The notes under the pieces were generated by a model that saw nothing but the letters and a program-made list of their open reading frames with translations, searched no databases and was not told the DNA's origin. From Anastrepha obliqua (lineage: Eukaryota; Arthropoda; Insecta; Diptera; Tephritidae): a stretch of DNA of 64,000 nucleotides. Below, piece by piece: positions 45,715 to 58,735 of this stretch. The position numbers and the translations under genes are program-made. The stretch's first letter is position 1; each line of letters starts with the position of its first letter. The stretch covers positions 126,657,601-126,721,600 of the forward strand of contig NC_072894.1 of assembly GCF_027943255.1 (NCBI RefSeq). Direction: 5' to 3'.

Positions 45715-47700
45715 TCTTCTTAATTGGTGCGATAAACGCTTACGCGATTTTGGCCGAGTTTAACAAAGAGCGCCAGTCGTTTCTTTCTCGTGCTAACCGG
45801 CGTCGGTTGGACACACCAAGTGAAGCCAAATCCTTCTCTACCTGATCTTTCCAACGCACAAGAGGCTTTCCTCTGCTACCACCAGTTGGTACCGCATCAA
45901 ATACTTTCAGAGTCGGAGCATTTGTATCCATTCGGACGACATGACCCAGCCAACGTAGCCCCTCGATCTTTATTTGCTGCGCTATGTCTATATTGTCGTA
46001 AAGCTCATACAGCTCATCATTTCATCGCCTGCGATAGTAGGCACTTGTTGGCAACAGGGATTCTAAAATTTCCAGGCTGCGGGGATACCAAATTCAGACA
46101 TCGCGGCATATAGGTAACTTCTTTTCGTACTGTCGAGTGCAGCTTTGAAGTCGACGAAAAGATGGTGTGTGTCCATTCATCGATCATAGGTCTTTTTCAA
46201 AACTTGGCGTATTGTGAATATCTGGCCGCTGGTGGACTTTTCAGGTCTAAAGCCACACCGATAAAGTCCAAACAGTTCGTTGATGGTTCACACAATACGC
46301 TCGCTAGAACCTTATAGGCGATATTTAGAAGACAAATTCCGCGGGTAATTGGCACAAATTGCAGGATCACCCTTCGTATGGATTGGGTAGAGCTCACTTA
46401 AATTCCAATCGCCAAGCATGCTTTCATCCGACCATATTTTGCATAGACTTAAAACATTCTGTACGCCATTGAACTTTCTGGTGAAATTTTCGGGCGTTGT
46501 TCATATTGGTCAGCATCTCAAGCTCCTACACTCACATATTTCAGCCTCTCGTTTTTTATTTCTGATAATACGTCTCTCTTCCTTTCTTAGCTCTCGATAG
46601 CGATCCCATATGGCTCTCGTTGCGCTCGATCGCAGCGTGGCTCTATGGGCAGCACCTTTGCTTTCTGGGGCAGCATGACACTTCGACGTACCAATTGTTT
46701 TTAGGGGTCGCCGGAATCCGATTTCTTATTCGGCGGCGGTACGTAGAGAATGAAAAGTGTTGCTCCATTGCTCGTGCTTGCCGGATTGTTGGGCAGTACT
46801 CTCTGCAAGAGCAAGAGTGAGAATGGGGTGGCGAATTTTTTAGCTGTCTGTTGTGAATGCAGCTTTTCGGTGTCGAACATTCTTTGCGTAGTTAGATATA
46901 CGATTTTTGCTGCACAGAGGCGTGCGCTTAGTTTGGCTGCAACAAGGTAGTGATCCGAGTCAATGTTGGGTCCTCGTGGGACCGAAAATTTACTCCTTGC
47001 CCACCCTGGCGTTGAAGTCGCCAAGCACGACTTTTATATCCAGGCGAGGGCAGCGCTCCTTCTCTTCCATCGGGACGTGGACGCAAATGAGCGAGATGTT
47101 AAAAAATCGCGCTTTGATGCAGATTATTGCGAGGCGCTCGTCCACGGGAGTGAACGACAGTCCTTGGTCTCTCCCCCACAACAAATCCAACACCGACTTT
47201 GCGCTCCTTTGCATGACAGTTGTAGTAGACGTCGCAAGGGCCTAGTTGCTCTTGTCTTGCCCCGTCCGTCGCATCTCTTGAATGGCAGTGATGTCAGCCT
47301 TTACTCTTACACCGACATCAACCAGCCGAGTAGAGGCACCTTCCCCATTAAGGGACCGGGCATTCCAGGTGCATGCCCTTGTAGTCCTTAGTTTGCAGGG
47401 GTTGTCGTATGCGAGGCTTTGTTGGTGTTTTCATTGGGGGTATTTTTACGTAGCGAGTCCCAAACCCAGCGCACAACCAGCTCTCCTGGGATGCTTCGCC
47501 TTCTCACGTTGGCTCGCTCCCGAACGGGTGTTCGGAAGCTACCCAGAGCATACTTAGCTAATCAAGGAAGTTGTGAGCTGCTTGAACCATATGTAGAAGA
47601 ATCGTCCTGGTCTCTCCCAAGTGAGTGGCGATCAGTAACTTTCCCCACTTGCGTAGACTTCTACATATGGAACCATCGTCCAAATAACAACAAATAATTT
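45715..47700 (-). pseudogene. Family-B LINE relic (endonuclease, RT, conserved 3' end)
   Basis: From high to low coordinates: endonuclease pieces at 47214-46990 (SLICVHVPMEEKERC, LDIKVVLGDFNARVGKE), an endonuclease-to-linker piece at 47024-46701 (GPNIDSDHYLVAAKLSARLC), a reverse-transcriptase fragment at 46397-46197 (ITRGICLLNIAYKVLASVLC), then the C-terminal domain 45931-45740 (SRGKPLVRWKDQVEKDLASL, ARERNDWRSLLNSAKIA). Most of the RT palm is deleted. It is the same family as 56815-58735 and 61115-61560: the endonuclease part matches the former and the 3' end the latter. Confidence 0.8.
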
Positions 47701-48559
47701 AATAACTAAGAAAATACAATTTCCAATTAATTAGCGGAAGAAACAAATAAAAAGTGAATCGATTAATAGAACCTATTCTATTCTAAATAACAAACGTAAG
47801 TGATTATAAATGATTTACTCTAAGGAAAATTGTTTTTAACAATAAATCGATCTCTTCATCGAAATGCTTGCATGAGACTTGGGGGTTGAATTGTGGTGGC
47901 TACCTAAGGCAAAACCAGTCTGACGGCGCTATTAATTATTTAGGTTCCAAGAACTTCGAAAAAAAAGGTAAATCAAACAGCGAAGATTTATGTGTTTAGC
48001 CATAGTAAAACTCGCTCAAACTAAATACAAGTGTTGATCCGCACCTCACTTACATCCAACATAAATATAATATTAATGAGACTGGTTAAAAACAACGGCC
48101 TTTCTTCATACGTTTAAAATCTAAATTTCCTATCGTTCGTCTGATGTTACAAACTATAACTCTCACTGTTTATGAGTTTGTTTGGCTCGATCCAGACCGA
48201 ATTTAGCACTTCCTTACTTGTTCAAGTGAAAATTATTGGAAATAATTTTTTAATTTCCAAATTGAGAGCTAGAGGATCTCATTCCATTTTTTTTTAAACA
48301 GATTAAATCCTATCTCTGCTCTCGGAAATTTATTGTTAATATTGATGGTGCCTCACCTATTTCTTTTATTGCGCCTTCTTCTACTTTTTATTATTTTTGT
48401 TAATGACATTCGCAGTTGTTTTAATTTTCTTGTGAATGCTAATGATTTAATGCATAAATTTAGAAATATAGCCTGGAGCGTAGGGCGGAAACTAGTACAT
48501 ATAATATATTCAAACTGCTGCTATCATTCGCATAGTTCCTAATTTGACTCCAAGAAACG
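47701..48559. other. No gene recognised
   Basis: AT-rich spacer between two LINE relics. Confidence 0.5.
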
Positions 48560-49000
48560 AACTGCTTGCTTTCAGTGCGTTCCATCCCCACCCACGTCAC
48601 CTATGGGCGACTAGGATCTCTTGTACCTTATGGATTCCATTCAAAAGCCATTTTTGTTACGTTGGTGTTGTCTTTACGAAACGTTGCTGTTGCTTTTGAG
48701 AACGCGAAAATCCGGCATATTTTTCGGGGGAAAACTTTTCAAGTTTCTAATCCCGATTTAATGCTTGTATTGAAGATTCTGAGTTTAGTCCTCCGCCCTT
48801 CGCTATCACACTGCCCAGATAGATGAATTACTCAACATCACTGATTGACTCAGTATTGTCATTCCTGCGAATGGTTAAAGGTTATGTCATCGGTGTCAAT
48901 GGTTTCTTGTTTCTTCTTAGTGCCATACAGGTAGTGAACGAGGCAGGAAACTAATATTATCTGCATAGTGCAGGTCGCTCAAATTATGGAAGGGATTCCA
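48560..49000 (-). pseudogene. LINE reverse-transcriptase fragment (RTE/CR1-like)
   Basis: On the minus strand a catalytic-box remnant DLHYADNISFLPRS (near 48970-48930) is followed by a FIYLGSVIAKGGGLNSESSI segment (near 48815-48760). Both belong to the RT palm and thumb of non-LTR elements. Stops and shifts are frequent. In the catalytic box YADN stands for YADD. Confidence 0.65.
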
Positions 49001-50279
49001 TTGAATTCCTTCCGGGGCTTTGCAATCAGTTTGATCAGCGACTACTAAAATGGTTCGATACAGCTCCTAGGTATCCGCAATTCGCCTTCACTATTAAAAG
49101 CTAAAAAAGGAGTTTTCGATTCATTTTGTGACTTCCCCATAAATGTGTATGTATTTGCCTATTGAAATAGTGACTTGTAATGAAATTTGCTTTCTGGCAG
49201 CTTAAAATTACTTGATAATGCCTTTCATAGGGCATAGGAAAGAAGGGTAAGCCTTAAAAAAATGTAAATTAAATTCGAAAGCCCGCACTCTTTGGTGTGA
49301 ATCGTACTGAGGAATACATCTACGTACATAAATTCTGAAGTTCAACAAACGAGCATAAACTTATATTTATCTTACTGTTAATTTGAGAATTTTCAGCTCA
49401 ATTACCCCTAATTTTAAAAACATATTTTACAAGAGCCAAGTTATTCCCACAAGACTACATACCAGGGTTACCAACCCTATCCCACTGGGATTGTGGCTAT
49501 AAACAAAACCGTGGGACTCTACGCCGTTCAAGCACAAACGCTATTAACAACAAGAACAACACACAATTTAAATGCTTTTCGTAATATGCATACGTACGTA
49601 CGTACCTTTCTAAATGCATTTAGTAATCGAAAACCCCAACGCTTCAGTAGGACTTGAAGCCTTTACAAGTGGCACTTCACTTAATGTGTGGCAAAAAATT
49701 ACCGCTTTTCATATCATAGAGCACAAATATGAACTTGCTAAAATACCCTAAAATGATTTTAAAAAATACGAAATCACAAAGCTACACAATACCAAACTTC
49801 ATATGTTTGCATGTGCTCGTATATACTCATGTGTGCAGATCAACCCTTAGCAAACTAAAGTGCATATCTAACCTTCAAGTCATTATACACCATGGCAAAT
49901 AATTTAAAAGTTGTGAGTCTATTTCCTAAATGTTATATAACAGTTCAATTAATTTAAAAAAAATTCTTGGCTATCTCTTGGAATAATAAGAGCATCTATG
50001 TACATGTATAATATTGATTTCTGACAAAGAATTAAAACTGTTTAAGATCGATTGCCTCGTTTTGTGGAAGAATATTTTAGCCCTTAAGGGACTAGCCACA
50101 ATGTGCCTGTAAGCGGTACGACTATGTTACTTACTGGATTCAATGCCGCGCATATTGCGGGAAGTTTTTGGTATATACCATGGTGTATTTGTTATTGTTC
50201 TAATTATCTTCGACTATTATTAATTGATGCAATTCACGTTTTGTAGATTAAGGTTTTATTTTGCGTGAGATTTGACTGA
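49001..50279. other. No gene recognised
   Basis: AT-rich and featureless to inspection. Confidence 0.5.
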
Positions 50280-51500
50280 GTTCTTAGCAGCCAATACAGT
50301 TACCCAAAGCAATTTATAATTTAATTTCTTATTTATTATTTGGTATTTCCAGTTAAGTTTTGAGTCAATTGTAATGCCTAAGTATATAACTTTATATCAG
50401 TGTTCGCGTCAGAGTTTCCAATCTTTAATGAGTCTATGATAACCTTTCTGTTCGTGTAATTGACTTGAATTGTTTTGTCGCCATTCATTTCTATGTCCCG
50501 TCTTTTGAACCAATTCAGTGTTTTATTTAGCTTGTTTTATAAATTTTGTTGGATTAACAGAGAGAACGTAGGTTCGAATCTCGGTAAAACACGAAAATTA
50601 AGAAAAACATTTTTCTAATAGCGGTCGCCCCTCGGCAGGCAATGGTAAACCTCCGAATGCATTTATGCCATGAAAAAGCTCCTCATAAAATTATCTGCCG
50701 TTCGTAGTCGGCTTGAAACTGTAGGCCCTTCCATTTGTGGAACAACATGAAGACGCACACCACAAATAGGAGGAGGAGCTCGGCCAAACACCCAAAAAGG
50801 GTGTACGCGCCGATTATAAATATATCGCAATCATACTGTTTTCTGAAGACTGTTCAGCGATGAGTGTAGATGAGATACAGAGTGGGTCCTAATACACTGT
50901 CTTGGGGAATTTCTGCATTCATAGCTTCAATGTATGAATATGCGTAATTGTATTTAACACGAAATATCCTGTCATTGATTTGTCATCGTTAATTGGCAAC
51001 CAAGATTGGAGTTCGTGCAATAATCCAGGGTGCCATACTTTGTCAAAGGCTTTAGCTGCGTCGAGATATAGTGACCTTGGGCACCTGTTGGATTGTTAAA
51101 TTCTTTCGTCTTAATCTAAACTGATCTTGAGGAATCAAATTCATTGTTGTTATGATAGGCTCAAGGCAGTCAAAGAGTAGATCAGACTTATTGCTATGAC
51201 GATGCAAACGTGGCGTCTTGGGTGTTGGGTTCGTAATGATTTCAGAAATTTCCTATGTATTTGAGCTTTATAGCAGCGTTGAAAACGTTCCTAAGATAAA
51301 TTATTGCTCGGTCAGGCATATTTTTTACACTTATTCCCGAGATGAGGTCATATCCAAAGGATTTGTTGTTTTTATTGTCGAAATTAATTGTTTTATCCCT
51401 GTTAGTGTAGTTTATTTAATGATTTGCTTATTGCTTATTGTATGAGTCAAATCGAAGTCATTATTATTTTCATTTTCGAATATATCTTTAAAATGTTGAG
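50280..51500 (-). pseudogene. Jockey-like reverse transcriptase relic split by a SINE
   Basis: On the minus strand, 51180-50830 gives LIPQDQFRLRRKNLTIQQV, then AAKAFDKVW and a SVLGPTLYLIYT block. Beyond the SINE (50557-50826), 50540-50280 gives the thumb segment YLGITIDSKLNWKYQIINKK. The segment with FADD lies between or is lost. This element is different from, and much older than, the one at 1-3330. Confidence 0.75.
50557..50826 (+). mobile_element. tRNA-like SINE, 5'-truncated, inside jockey relic
   Basis: Starts within the head (ACAGAGAGAACGTAGGTTCG, so box B is kept and box A lost) and runs to GTACGCGCCGATTATAAATAT. The truncation at the 5' side fits incomplete reverse transcription. Confidence 0.87.
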
Positions 51501-51719
51501 CTAGAATAATTATAAATTTCACTTCCACTTGTTATCTATGGACATCTTTTGCCGTTTGGCTTACCTTGAGGAAGCGAAAATTCTGAAAACTAAACTAAGC
51601 GACTAGATAGAAAGCCCTACAATAACAAAAGAAAAAAATCATCTAAAATACCGCCTTTTAATATTCAAATGGATGCAAACCCAATACAAACCATCTGCGA
51701 AGGGCGGGTTTAAAAAGGG

Positions 51720-52030
51720 CTATGATATTTGTATGGTATTTCAAGTGTTTTCGCTGGTGTTTGCGCCTAAACAAGCTGGCGGTAATAAGCCCAAAAGTAA
51801 ACTGCGGTGGAAACGTTATAAAAAATATAAAAATTTCTTTACTCTATGTTCCATTATATTATATTATGGTCGATATTTAGCTCCTGGCCGACGCTACGAC
51901 TTAACATCCCGGTCAGCTTCGATTATTTCTGTGGTTTTATCGATATTTTCGACGACGGGCGTGCCTATGCGAATAATATCAGAAAGGCCTAAACGAAATC
52001 GACGAAATCAAAATTGCACGTAGTTAGTTA
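51720..52030 (-). pseudogene. Mariner transposase N-terminal fragment
   Basis: On the minus strand, 52000-51870 gives IRIGTPVVENIDKTTEIIEA and then, after a shift, SRSVGQELNIDHNI. These match the second helix-turn-helix (GRPxxxxTDKIxEIIExDRHVSSxxIAxELxIDH) of mariner transposases. No catalytic domain is seen. Confidence 0.65.
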
Positions 52031-52239
52031 TTACAGTATCGGCACCATAACCACCATTTGTTGACTCCCATTGTTAATACCCTGTTACTTGCAACTGAAT
52101 CTAACAAACAAAAACAATGTTAAATGTCACCTTAACAGTGAGCATAAACTTTAAATTGTTTGATCTATACTTTACGAGATATCGATCACTATAGCCACCA
52201 ACCGAGAAAATAATGGATTCCTTTTTCCCCCAATTATTT

Positions 52240-53090
52240 ATTTATTCATTAATATCTATTTTGTCCCCTTCAAAGTAATCTCCGTGAAATATTATGCACT
52301 TGTGCCAACGTTTTTTCAATCTTCGAATCACTTCAAAAAATAATTTTTTTCGGTCTTGGTTCGTGCGGCAGCTTCCATTGAGATGATTGAGATTTGGTTT
52401 CCACGTCATAACCATAAACCCACGATTCGTCACCAGTTATGACCCTCTGCAGCAAATTTGGGTCGTCGCGGACAGAGTCCACTGCTTTTGGTCGAAATTG
52501 AGCGGTTTTGGTACGAATTTTGTGGCGACCCGTCTCATGCCCAAATCATTAAAAACAAATTTAATGGCACGATCCAATCGATATGTCTAGGTCCTCAGCA
52601 ACTACTCTAAAGGTGATTCGACGATTGGTCAATACCATTTCTTTCATTCACTTCATAAATTTTTTCCTCTGTTGTTGATGTGCTCGGGCGTCCGGCACGC
52701 TTTTCGTCGTTCACATCTTCTCGACCTTCTGAGAAAATTTTGTACCACTGATAAACGTTGCTTTGGTCCAAAGTAGCCGTATGTCACAGTCAACAGTCTC
52801 CGTATGACACAGTCAACATTCGAAATGCATCCGCGCACTTAATTTCGTTTTTCACACAAAATTTGATACAGGTTCTTTGAACCATCTTTTTGAATAGGTA
52901 AACATTGAAGACGAGCCGTAACCCCTGCAAACAAAGCAACGGTCTACAAATAACTGAACATTCAAAATGGTCGAACTCGTCGGCATGAGTGAGAGACATG
53001 AGTACCAACATATCGCCACAAAAGCATCGAAACTCGAATCTACGTAGCCTGTGAAAATTCAAAATTTGCAATACTTTTTCAGCACACCTC
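52240..53090 (-). pseudogene. Internally deleted mariner transposase
   Basis: The N-terminus is at about 52885-52810 (CIKFCVKNEIKCADAFRMLT), followed in another frame by FLRRSRRCERRKACRTPEH (52720-52670). Near 52440 the first catalytic block is visible in VTNRGFMVMTWKPNLNHLNG, where relatives have TGDESWVYGYD...K. It then jumps to the last segment, VIRRLKKRWHKCIIFHGDYF plus EGDKIDINE (52330-52245). The DDE core from the second to third Asp is deleted. The 53090 end runs into a region abutting a SINE. Confidence 0.8.
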
Positions 53091-53108
53091 GTATGGGCTA
53101 TTTATGTA

Positions 53109-53423
53109 TATAATTGGCGTGTAAAGGGTGTAACTTTATTGGGTGTCTGGCCGAGCTCTTCCTTCTACTTGTGGCGTGGGTCTTGATGATGTTCCACAAA
53201 TGGCGGGACCTACAGTTTTGAACCGATTTCTAACGGCAGATGGTTTTTCATGAAGAGATTTTTCATGGCAGAAATACACTTGAAGGGTTGCCAATGCTGC
53301 CGACGGCCGACTGCTATTAGAAAATTCTTTTTTTTATAATTTTGGCGTTTCATGCACTGAAATTCAAGCTTGGGCACTTCCGAATAGTACTGACGCACCA
53401 ATCAATTCGGCTACGGCGGCTGC
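53109..53423 (-). mobile_element. Nearly full-length tRNA-like SINE, diverged
   Basis: Reverse-oriented copy from TATAATTGGCGTGTAAAGGG to CAATTCGGCTACGGCGGCTGC. More substitutions than in the 19167 or 14152 copies, so it is older. The target duplication could not be read. Confidence 0.86.
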
Positions 53424-53814
53424 TCTTTCCTTTACATTTATAAAAATATTGAGTGCATAGTTTCTCTTAGTATAAAAAATAGCTTGGACATGGTGAGAAA
53501 TAAGCTGAAGTGAGCACTCCATTGAATTTTTTAGAACTCTTAAAATTCTTTCTCTGAGACATTAATGATTTTACAAGGTGTTAGAAATATTTTATATCAG
53601 ATCTGGATACATCCAAAGCCATTGTTCTACTAAATACTACTTGAGAAGCAATCTACAAACTTTGGCTCCCTCTCCTGCCGCTAAGCCAACAAATTATGGT
53701 AACTTCTAAACGTCAACCATAAGAAATCTATAAGAATATCTCCAGCAAGTAAAAGCGAAATTTGCTAAAGCCACTCATTTAATAAATTAATTGGTAACCA
53801 TAATTATACAATTC
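53424..53814. other. No gene recognised
   Basis: Short AT-rich spacer. Confidence 0.5.
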
Positions 53815-54620
53815 GAAATATAAATTTATTTCTCAAAAGTGATAACATATTATTGCCTTCAAAGTTCTCCTTGTGAACTGCTACGCCCTTATGCCAGCGT
53901 TCGGTTCACCCCTCGAAACAATTCGGTAACTCTATTTAGATTTTCCCATTACTTCTTTCAGCTAAAAACGTGTTCCACGTAGAGTTTTTTTAACTCGATC
54001 AAGCAGGGCCATATTAGGTGAACTCGATGACTTCTTGATGGTATTCCCCTCGCTCTTGGCCAAAAATCTACGGATATTGATAGCACTGTGCGACGGTACG
54101 GCATCATGCAAAATTCACAAGTTGTTTTTCAACAAAAAACAGTCCTTATTAAGTGGCTGACCTTCTAGCAAAAATTTGTGGTGTACAATAGCGTTGTAAT
54201 CCATAAAAACTGTGAGCATCGCTTTCTTTTTTGACTGAAAACGAAGTGTTTTTTTCGTCTTGGTTCATTCAGAGCTCTCCATTCACTCGCCTGATGTGTG
54301 GATTGCTTGTCGTATCATAAACACACGCCACGTTTTCAGTAATGATGAGTTTGACGAATGTTGGGTCGGATTCAGCCTAAGAAATCATACCTTTGGCGAT
54401 ATCAGTGCGGCCCCTTTTTTACATGAAATTCAGGCCTTTTGGGACCAAATTTTCAGTCACACAGCGCAAGCACGAATCATAAACCAAAATGTCCTGAACG
54501 GATCCATAAGCACTGTTCAAGTCCTATGCCAACTTTCTGAAGTTTTCTTTAGAGTATCTTTTCCAAAACAGTTTCCCAACATTTCTAAGGTTTTCGCAGC
54601 ATTAATTAATACAAACTATT
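53815..54620 (-). pseudogene. Mariner transposase relic
   Basis: From high to low coordinates on the minus strand: an N-terminal piece LEMLGNCFGKDTLKKTSESW (about 54600-54540), a first-catalytic-block relic (FVKLIITENVACVYDTTSNP at about 54350-54290, where relatives have TGDETWVY), KKKAMLTVFMDYNAIVHHKF (about 54220-54165), a degraded second block (ILHDAVPSH), SSSPNMALLD (third block), and the FEGNNM C-terminus (near 53850). Catalytic positions are substituted and stops abound. Confidence 0.78.
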
Positions 54621-54719
54621 GTAGTTTTTACAAATTCAAATCCATTTTTAAACTATAAAAAATTGGAAACCCGTGCAGAAGTATACTTTTTTTTTGTCGG
54701 GACCGACTAGCAAGTACAG

Positions 54720-56805
54720 CACTCAGACACAATTAAGTCCATTGCGCTGCACTCGGGTTCCCTTTTTAATTTTCTTTAAATCTACTCGATCTCCGGAGAA
54801 ATCTGAGTAGATCTTGTGGTGCCAAAGAGCCAAGGTGGTCGCTTCTTAACACATCAGTGTCAAAAGCCTCTAGGCCGGGCAGACGTACAGAAAGTGGTCC
54901 GCCGTCTCATCCTCCTTTCCACATGCTGGGCAGAGGGCACTGTCTGAGATGCCCACCTTTTCCATGTGCTTTTCCCTTAGAAAGTGGCCCAACATCAGTC
55001 CAACAAGCTGCCTACAGTCCCTTCTGCTTAGTGACAGAAGAAACTGCGACATCAGTTTTGTCCATCTATAGCTTATCTCAGTCTGCTAAGCTCGCTTGCG
55101 GGTTAGAGTAACCTGATTGCTAACCGTGGCTTTGATGGACGCAGAAGGAAGTTGCAGAACGGGCTCCGGGGTAAGAAAGTTGGCCTCAGAGCCCATTCTG
55201 GCTAAAGAGTCAGAGATCTCGTTACCCGCGATACTCACGTGTCCCGGGACCCATGTTAACATCAGGATATTAAGTCTGCCGACATAGTTCAACCTGGATC
55301 ATATATAGATCTCCATCTGTTTTCCACAACAAAATTCATCGCTTCTGGAACAGCATACATAAAGCGAAGTGGAGTTTTGTCCCGCTTGATTCCACATAGA
55401 CACCAGAGCCAGAACAGTACTCGGTCCTGGAGCCATCCATAAAAATGCGAGGAACAGTATTGGTGAGGTTTGCTGATAGCCCATTCGCACAGCACTAAGT
55501 GTCAATCATATCCAGAGTTTTTTGCACTTTCCTAAAGATGTTTATAAGCGAAGGGCCTGTTACCAAACCGGCAACGTCGTTGACCCCGAATCGTTTAAGG
55601 TGATGAGCAGAGGATTGGTTACTATTTACCAAAACAATGGAGACAGCACACCGCCTTTGGGGGCATGACACCAGCAGATCTTCCTCTGCTAGCACCCAAT
55701 ATACGCCGTACTTACTAACAGAGCTGCACATACTATCAAAATTGGCATTATCAATGGGCAGAATATGGACAAATGGCAAAAAATATCTGCCGCTGGGAGT
55801 CGGCTTGAAACTGTACGTCCTTCACCTTGTGGAACAAAATTAAGGCGTACACCACAAATGGGAGGAGGAGCTTGGCCGAACACCCAAAAAGGGTGTATGC
55901 GCCAATTATATATATATAATAATATGGACATCTATGTCTAAAAAGATGTCCATTGCGTAGTCTCTCCTGCCGATGACCGGCTCTACCCTAGCAACAAGGT
56001 TTTGCAGTGCTGACTCCCAGGATTTTATACTTTGATAGGCATGCTGAAATGGAGACAGAGAGTGAGTCTTCAGCGACTTTTGACGTATGTGCAACTCCAA
56101 TAGTTGTTCGAGACTTTTCAGCATGAAAGAAGTCATGCTGATGGGTCTAAAGCTTCGGGGGCTGGTGCAGTCATCTCCTCCAATCTTTCCGATGAAGGTG
56201 AACCTCACCATCCTCTAAGAGGGCCAAAAGATTTGATGCCCAATCAGATGGGGGCCCCATTCATCACAGATCTGGTAACGTACTAGTCATGTCGCAGCTC
56301 TGACAACAGTATCTTTCAATAAGGGCTGTTGCCGGCCGACGTTTATTTGATTACGTGGAAAGTGAGATTCCATCAGCAAGCTGAGTGTCTCACTTTATCT
56401 CTCCGTGAAGGAGTCATCAGATTTCCTAAGTGACCCCAGAGATTCACTATCGCTGTGGAATTTCCTATAAGAAGTTCTTATCGATTCCCGATTCTTTTCG
56501 ATTCGAACTTCTGCCAGTCTGTTTTTTTGGGGTTTTCTAGAGGGCAATGGCATTTGTGCCTCCTCGCCATACTCAAACTCAATGTACCTGTGGTCTGAGC
56601 ACGAAACTTCGGCAAGGACTGCACAGTTCTTGACTGAGTACCCAAGTTTTGAGTTTGATACAGTGAGATCTTTGGGTACAAACGTAGGCTATGTGCCCTT
56701 GTTGTGTATGTTTAGGCAAGAAGAGGCGATAAACTCGAATAGCCGAGAGCCCCGTCTATTGCATTTGCTGCTGCCCCATATTGTATGCTGGGCATTAGCA
56801 TAGCA
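54720..56805 (-). pseudogene. LOA/I-type LINE relic, interrupted by a SINE
   Basis: From high to low coordinates: endonuclease (TIWGSSKCNRRGSRLFEFIA near 56760-56700, CSDHRYIEFEYGEE near 56600), linker (56470-56330), RT N-terminal part 56211-55940 (SFRPISMTSFMLKSLEQLLE, LSPFQHAYQS), then the SINE. RT continues at 55690-55560 (PKGGVLSPLFW; catalytic box reads GVNDVAGLV instead of xADDVAxLV). RNase H follows (FMDGSRTEYCSGSGVY near 55450-55400, NILMLTWVPGHVSIAGNEIS near 55270-55210) and a C-terminal knuckle (ALCPACGKEDETADHFLYVC, 54940-54880). Frames change several times. Confidence 0.82.
55772..55920 (+). mobile_element. Truncated tRNA-like SINE with 10-bp target duplication
   Basis: A 149-bp copy starting inside the SINE body (AATGGCAAA), with about 45 bp internally deleted, running to GCGCCAATTATATATATAT. 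The perfect duplication AATATGGACA is at 55762-55771 and 55921-55930. It lies inside the RT domain of the LINE. Confidence 0.9.
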
Positions 56806-56814
56806 ACATAGAGA

Positions 56815-58735
56815 TAGACTTTATCCAAGGAGGGAATTTTTTGTCCCACAGTCGGAAAATTCAGCCTGCACAACGAAACACCCGGTAACGGACAGAGGCT
56901 GATCGACTTCGCCGGGGCCCGAAACACGGTAGTCTGCAGCACCAGACTCCAGCATAAGAAGATTCACCAAGCCACCTGGTTGTCTCCTGATCCAAAAACA
57001 CGAAACCAAATCAATCATGTTGTGATAGTGGAAGGCACGCTTCTAGTGTATTAGATGTACGTATAATCCAACATCGACTCAGATCAGTACTTTGTTGCAG
57101 CCAAACTAAACACGCGCCTGTGTGTAGCAAAAAACGTACATCTACCTACGCAAAGAATGTTCAACATCGAAAAGATGCAATCACAACAGACAGCAAAAAG
57201 ATAGAACTCTCACCCCTGCTCTCAGAGAGTACTGCCCAACAAACCGGCATGCACGAACAATGGAGTAACATTTCTCGTTCTCTACGTACCGCCGCCGAAG
57301 AAGAAATCGGATTCCGGCGAGCCCGAAAAACCAGTTGGCACGACAAGGGATGTCATGCTGCCGCAGAAAGAAAAGATGCCGCCTATAGAGCCACGCTGCG
57401 ATCGGGCGCAACAAGAGCTATGTGGGATCGCTACAAAGAGCTAGAAAAGGAAGAGAGACGTATTATTTGACAGAAGAAACGAGAGGCCGAAAATTCTACC
57501 AGAACGTTCGGCGGCTTACAGAAGGTTTTAAGATCGGGGCGTTCTTGTAAGAACAAAGACGGCGAACTGGTGACTGACATCCAGAGCAATCTTAAATAAT
57601 TGAGGGAACACATCCCGAACCTGTTAAACAGTGATAGATGCGCATGTCACAGAGAATGTGAAGATCCCGATACCCGAGAATGTGAAGATCCCGGGCGCCG
57701 ACGGACTGCCGGCTGAGATATTCAAACATTCCGGCGAGAAGCTGGTAAGGTGCATGCATCAACTCCTATGCTAAATATGGTCGGATGAAAGCATGCCTGC
57801 CGATTGGAATTTAAGTGTGCTCTGCCCAATCCATAAGAAGGGCGATCCTGCAATCTGTGCCAATTATCGCGGGATTAGTCTTCTAAATACTGCCTATAAG
57901 GTTCTAGCGAGACATATACCATCTTTTCGTCGATTTCGAAGCTGCCTTCGACAGTACGGAAAGGAGTCACTTGGTTGAATTTGGTATCCCTGCAAAACTA
58001 ATACGGCTACGCAAGATGACGTTGCTCAACACCAGTAGCGCCGTCAGAATTGGGAAGGATCTCTCCGAGCCGTTTGATACCAAACGAGGTTTCAGACAGG
58101 GTGACTCACTGTCGTGTGACTTCTTTAACCTGTTGTTGGAGAGGATCGTACGAGCCGCAGAACTTAACCGCTCAGGCACAATATTTCATAAGAGCGTATA
58201 ATTGTTGGCGTATGCCGATGATATTGACATCATCGGTCTTAACAACCGCGCTGTTAGTTCTGCCTTCTCCAAACTGGATAGAGAGGCAAAGCGAATGGGT
58301 TTGGTGGTGAACGAGGTCAAAACGAAGTACCTCCTGTCTTCAAGCAAACAGTGTGCGCACTCACGTTTCGGCACCCACGACACTGTTGTCAGTTATAATT
58401 TCGAGGTTGTAAAAGGCTTCGTGTATTTAGGAACCAGCATTAACACCGATAACAATGTCAGCCTTGAAATCCAACGTAAAATCTCTCTTGCCAACAAGCG
58501 CTACTTTGGACTAAGTAAAGTCCTCTCTCGACGAACAAAACTAACACTCGCCAAGACTCTCATCATGCCCGTCCTAACGTATGGCTCAGAAGCGTGGACG
58601 ATGACAACATCCGATGAAGCGACGCTTGGAGTGTTTGAGAGAAAGATTCTGCGTAAGATTTTTGGACCTTTGCACGTTGGCAGCGGCGAATATCGCAGGC
58701 GGTGGAACGGTGAGCTGTATGAACTGTTTCTTATA
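56815..58735 (+). pseudogene. Family-B LINE, 5'-truncated, with conserved RT domain
   Basis: Starts in the endonuclease (EFFVPQSENSACTTKHPVTD in one frame; a GPNIDSDHY-like block near 57068-57095). The linker is at 57120-57470 and includes ERKDAAYRATLRSGATRAMW. RT begins at 57793 ([37 protein letters not shown]), deletes part of the fingers, then 57971-58201 (PFDTKRGFRQGDSLSCDFFN) and 58202-58768 (LAYADDIDIIGLNNRAVSSA, VYLGTSINTDNNVSLEIQRK). The YADD box is intact. A TAA near 58199 separates the last two frames, which are otherwise collinear. The 3' terminal domain seen at 45740-45931 is missing. Confidence 0.85.

Noticed and set aside
46907..47391. Plus-strand frames of 112-142 codons
   Set aside because: Antisense to the family-B LINE endonuclease, whose minus-strand frames carry real motifs (VVLGDFNARVGKE).
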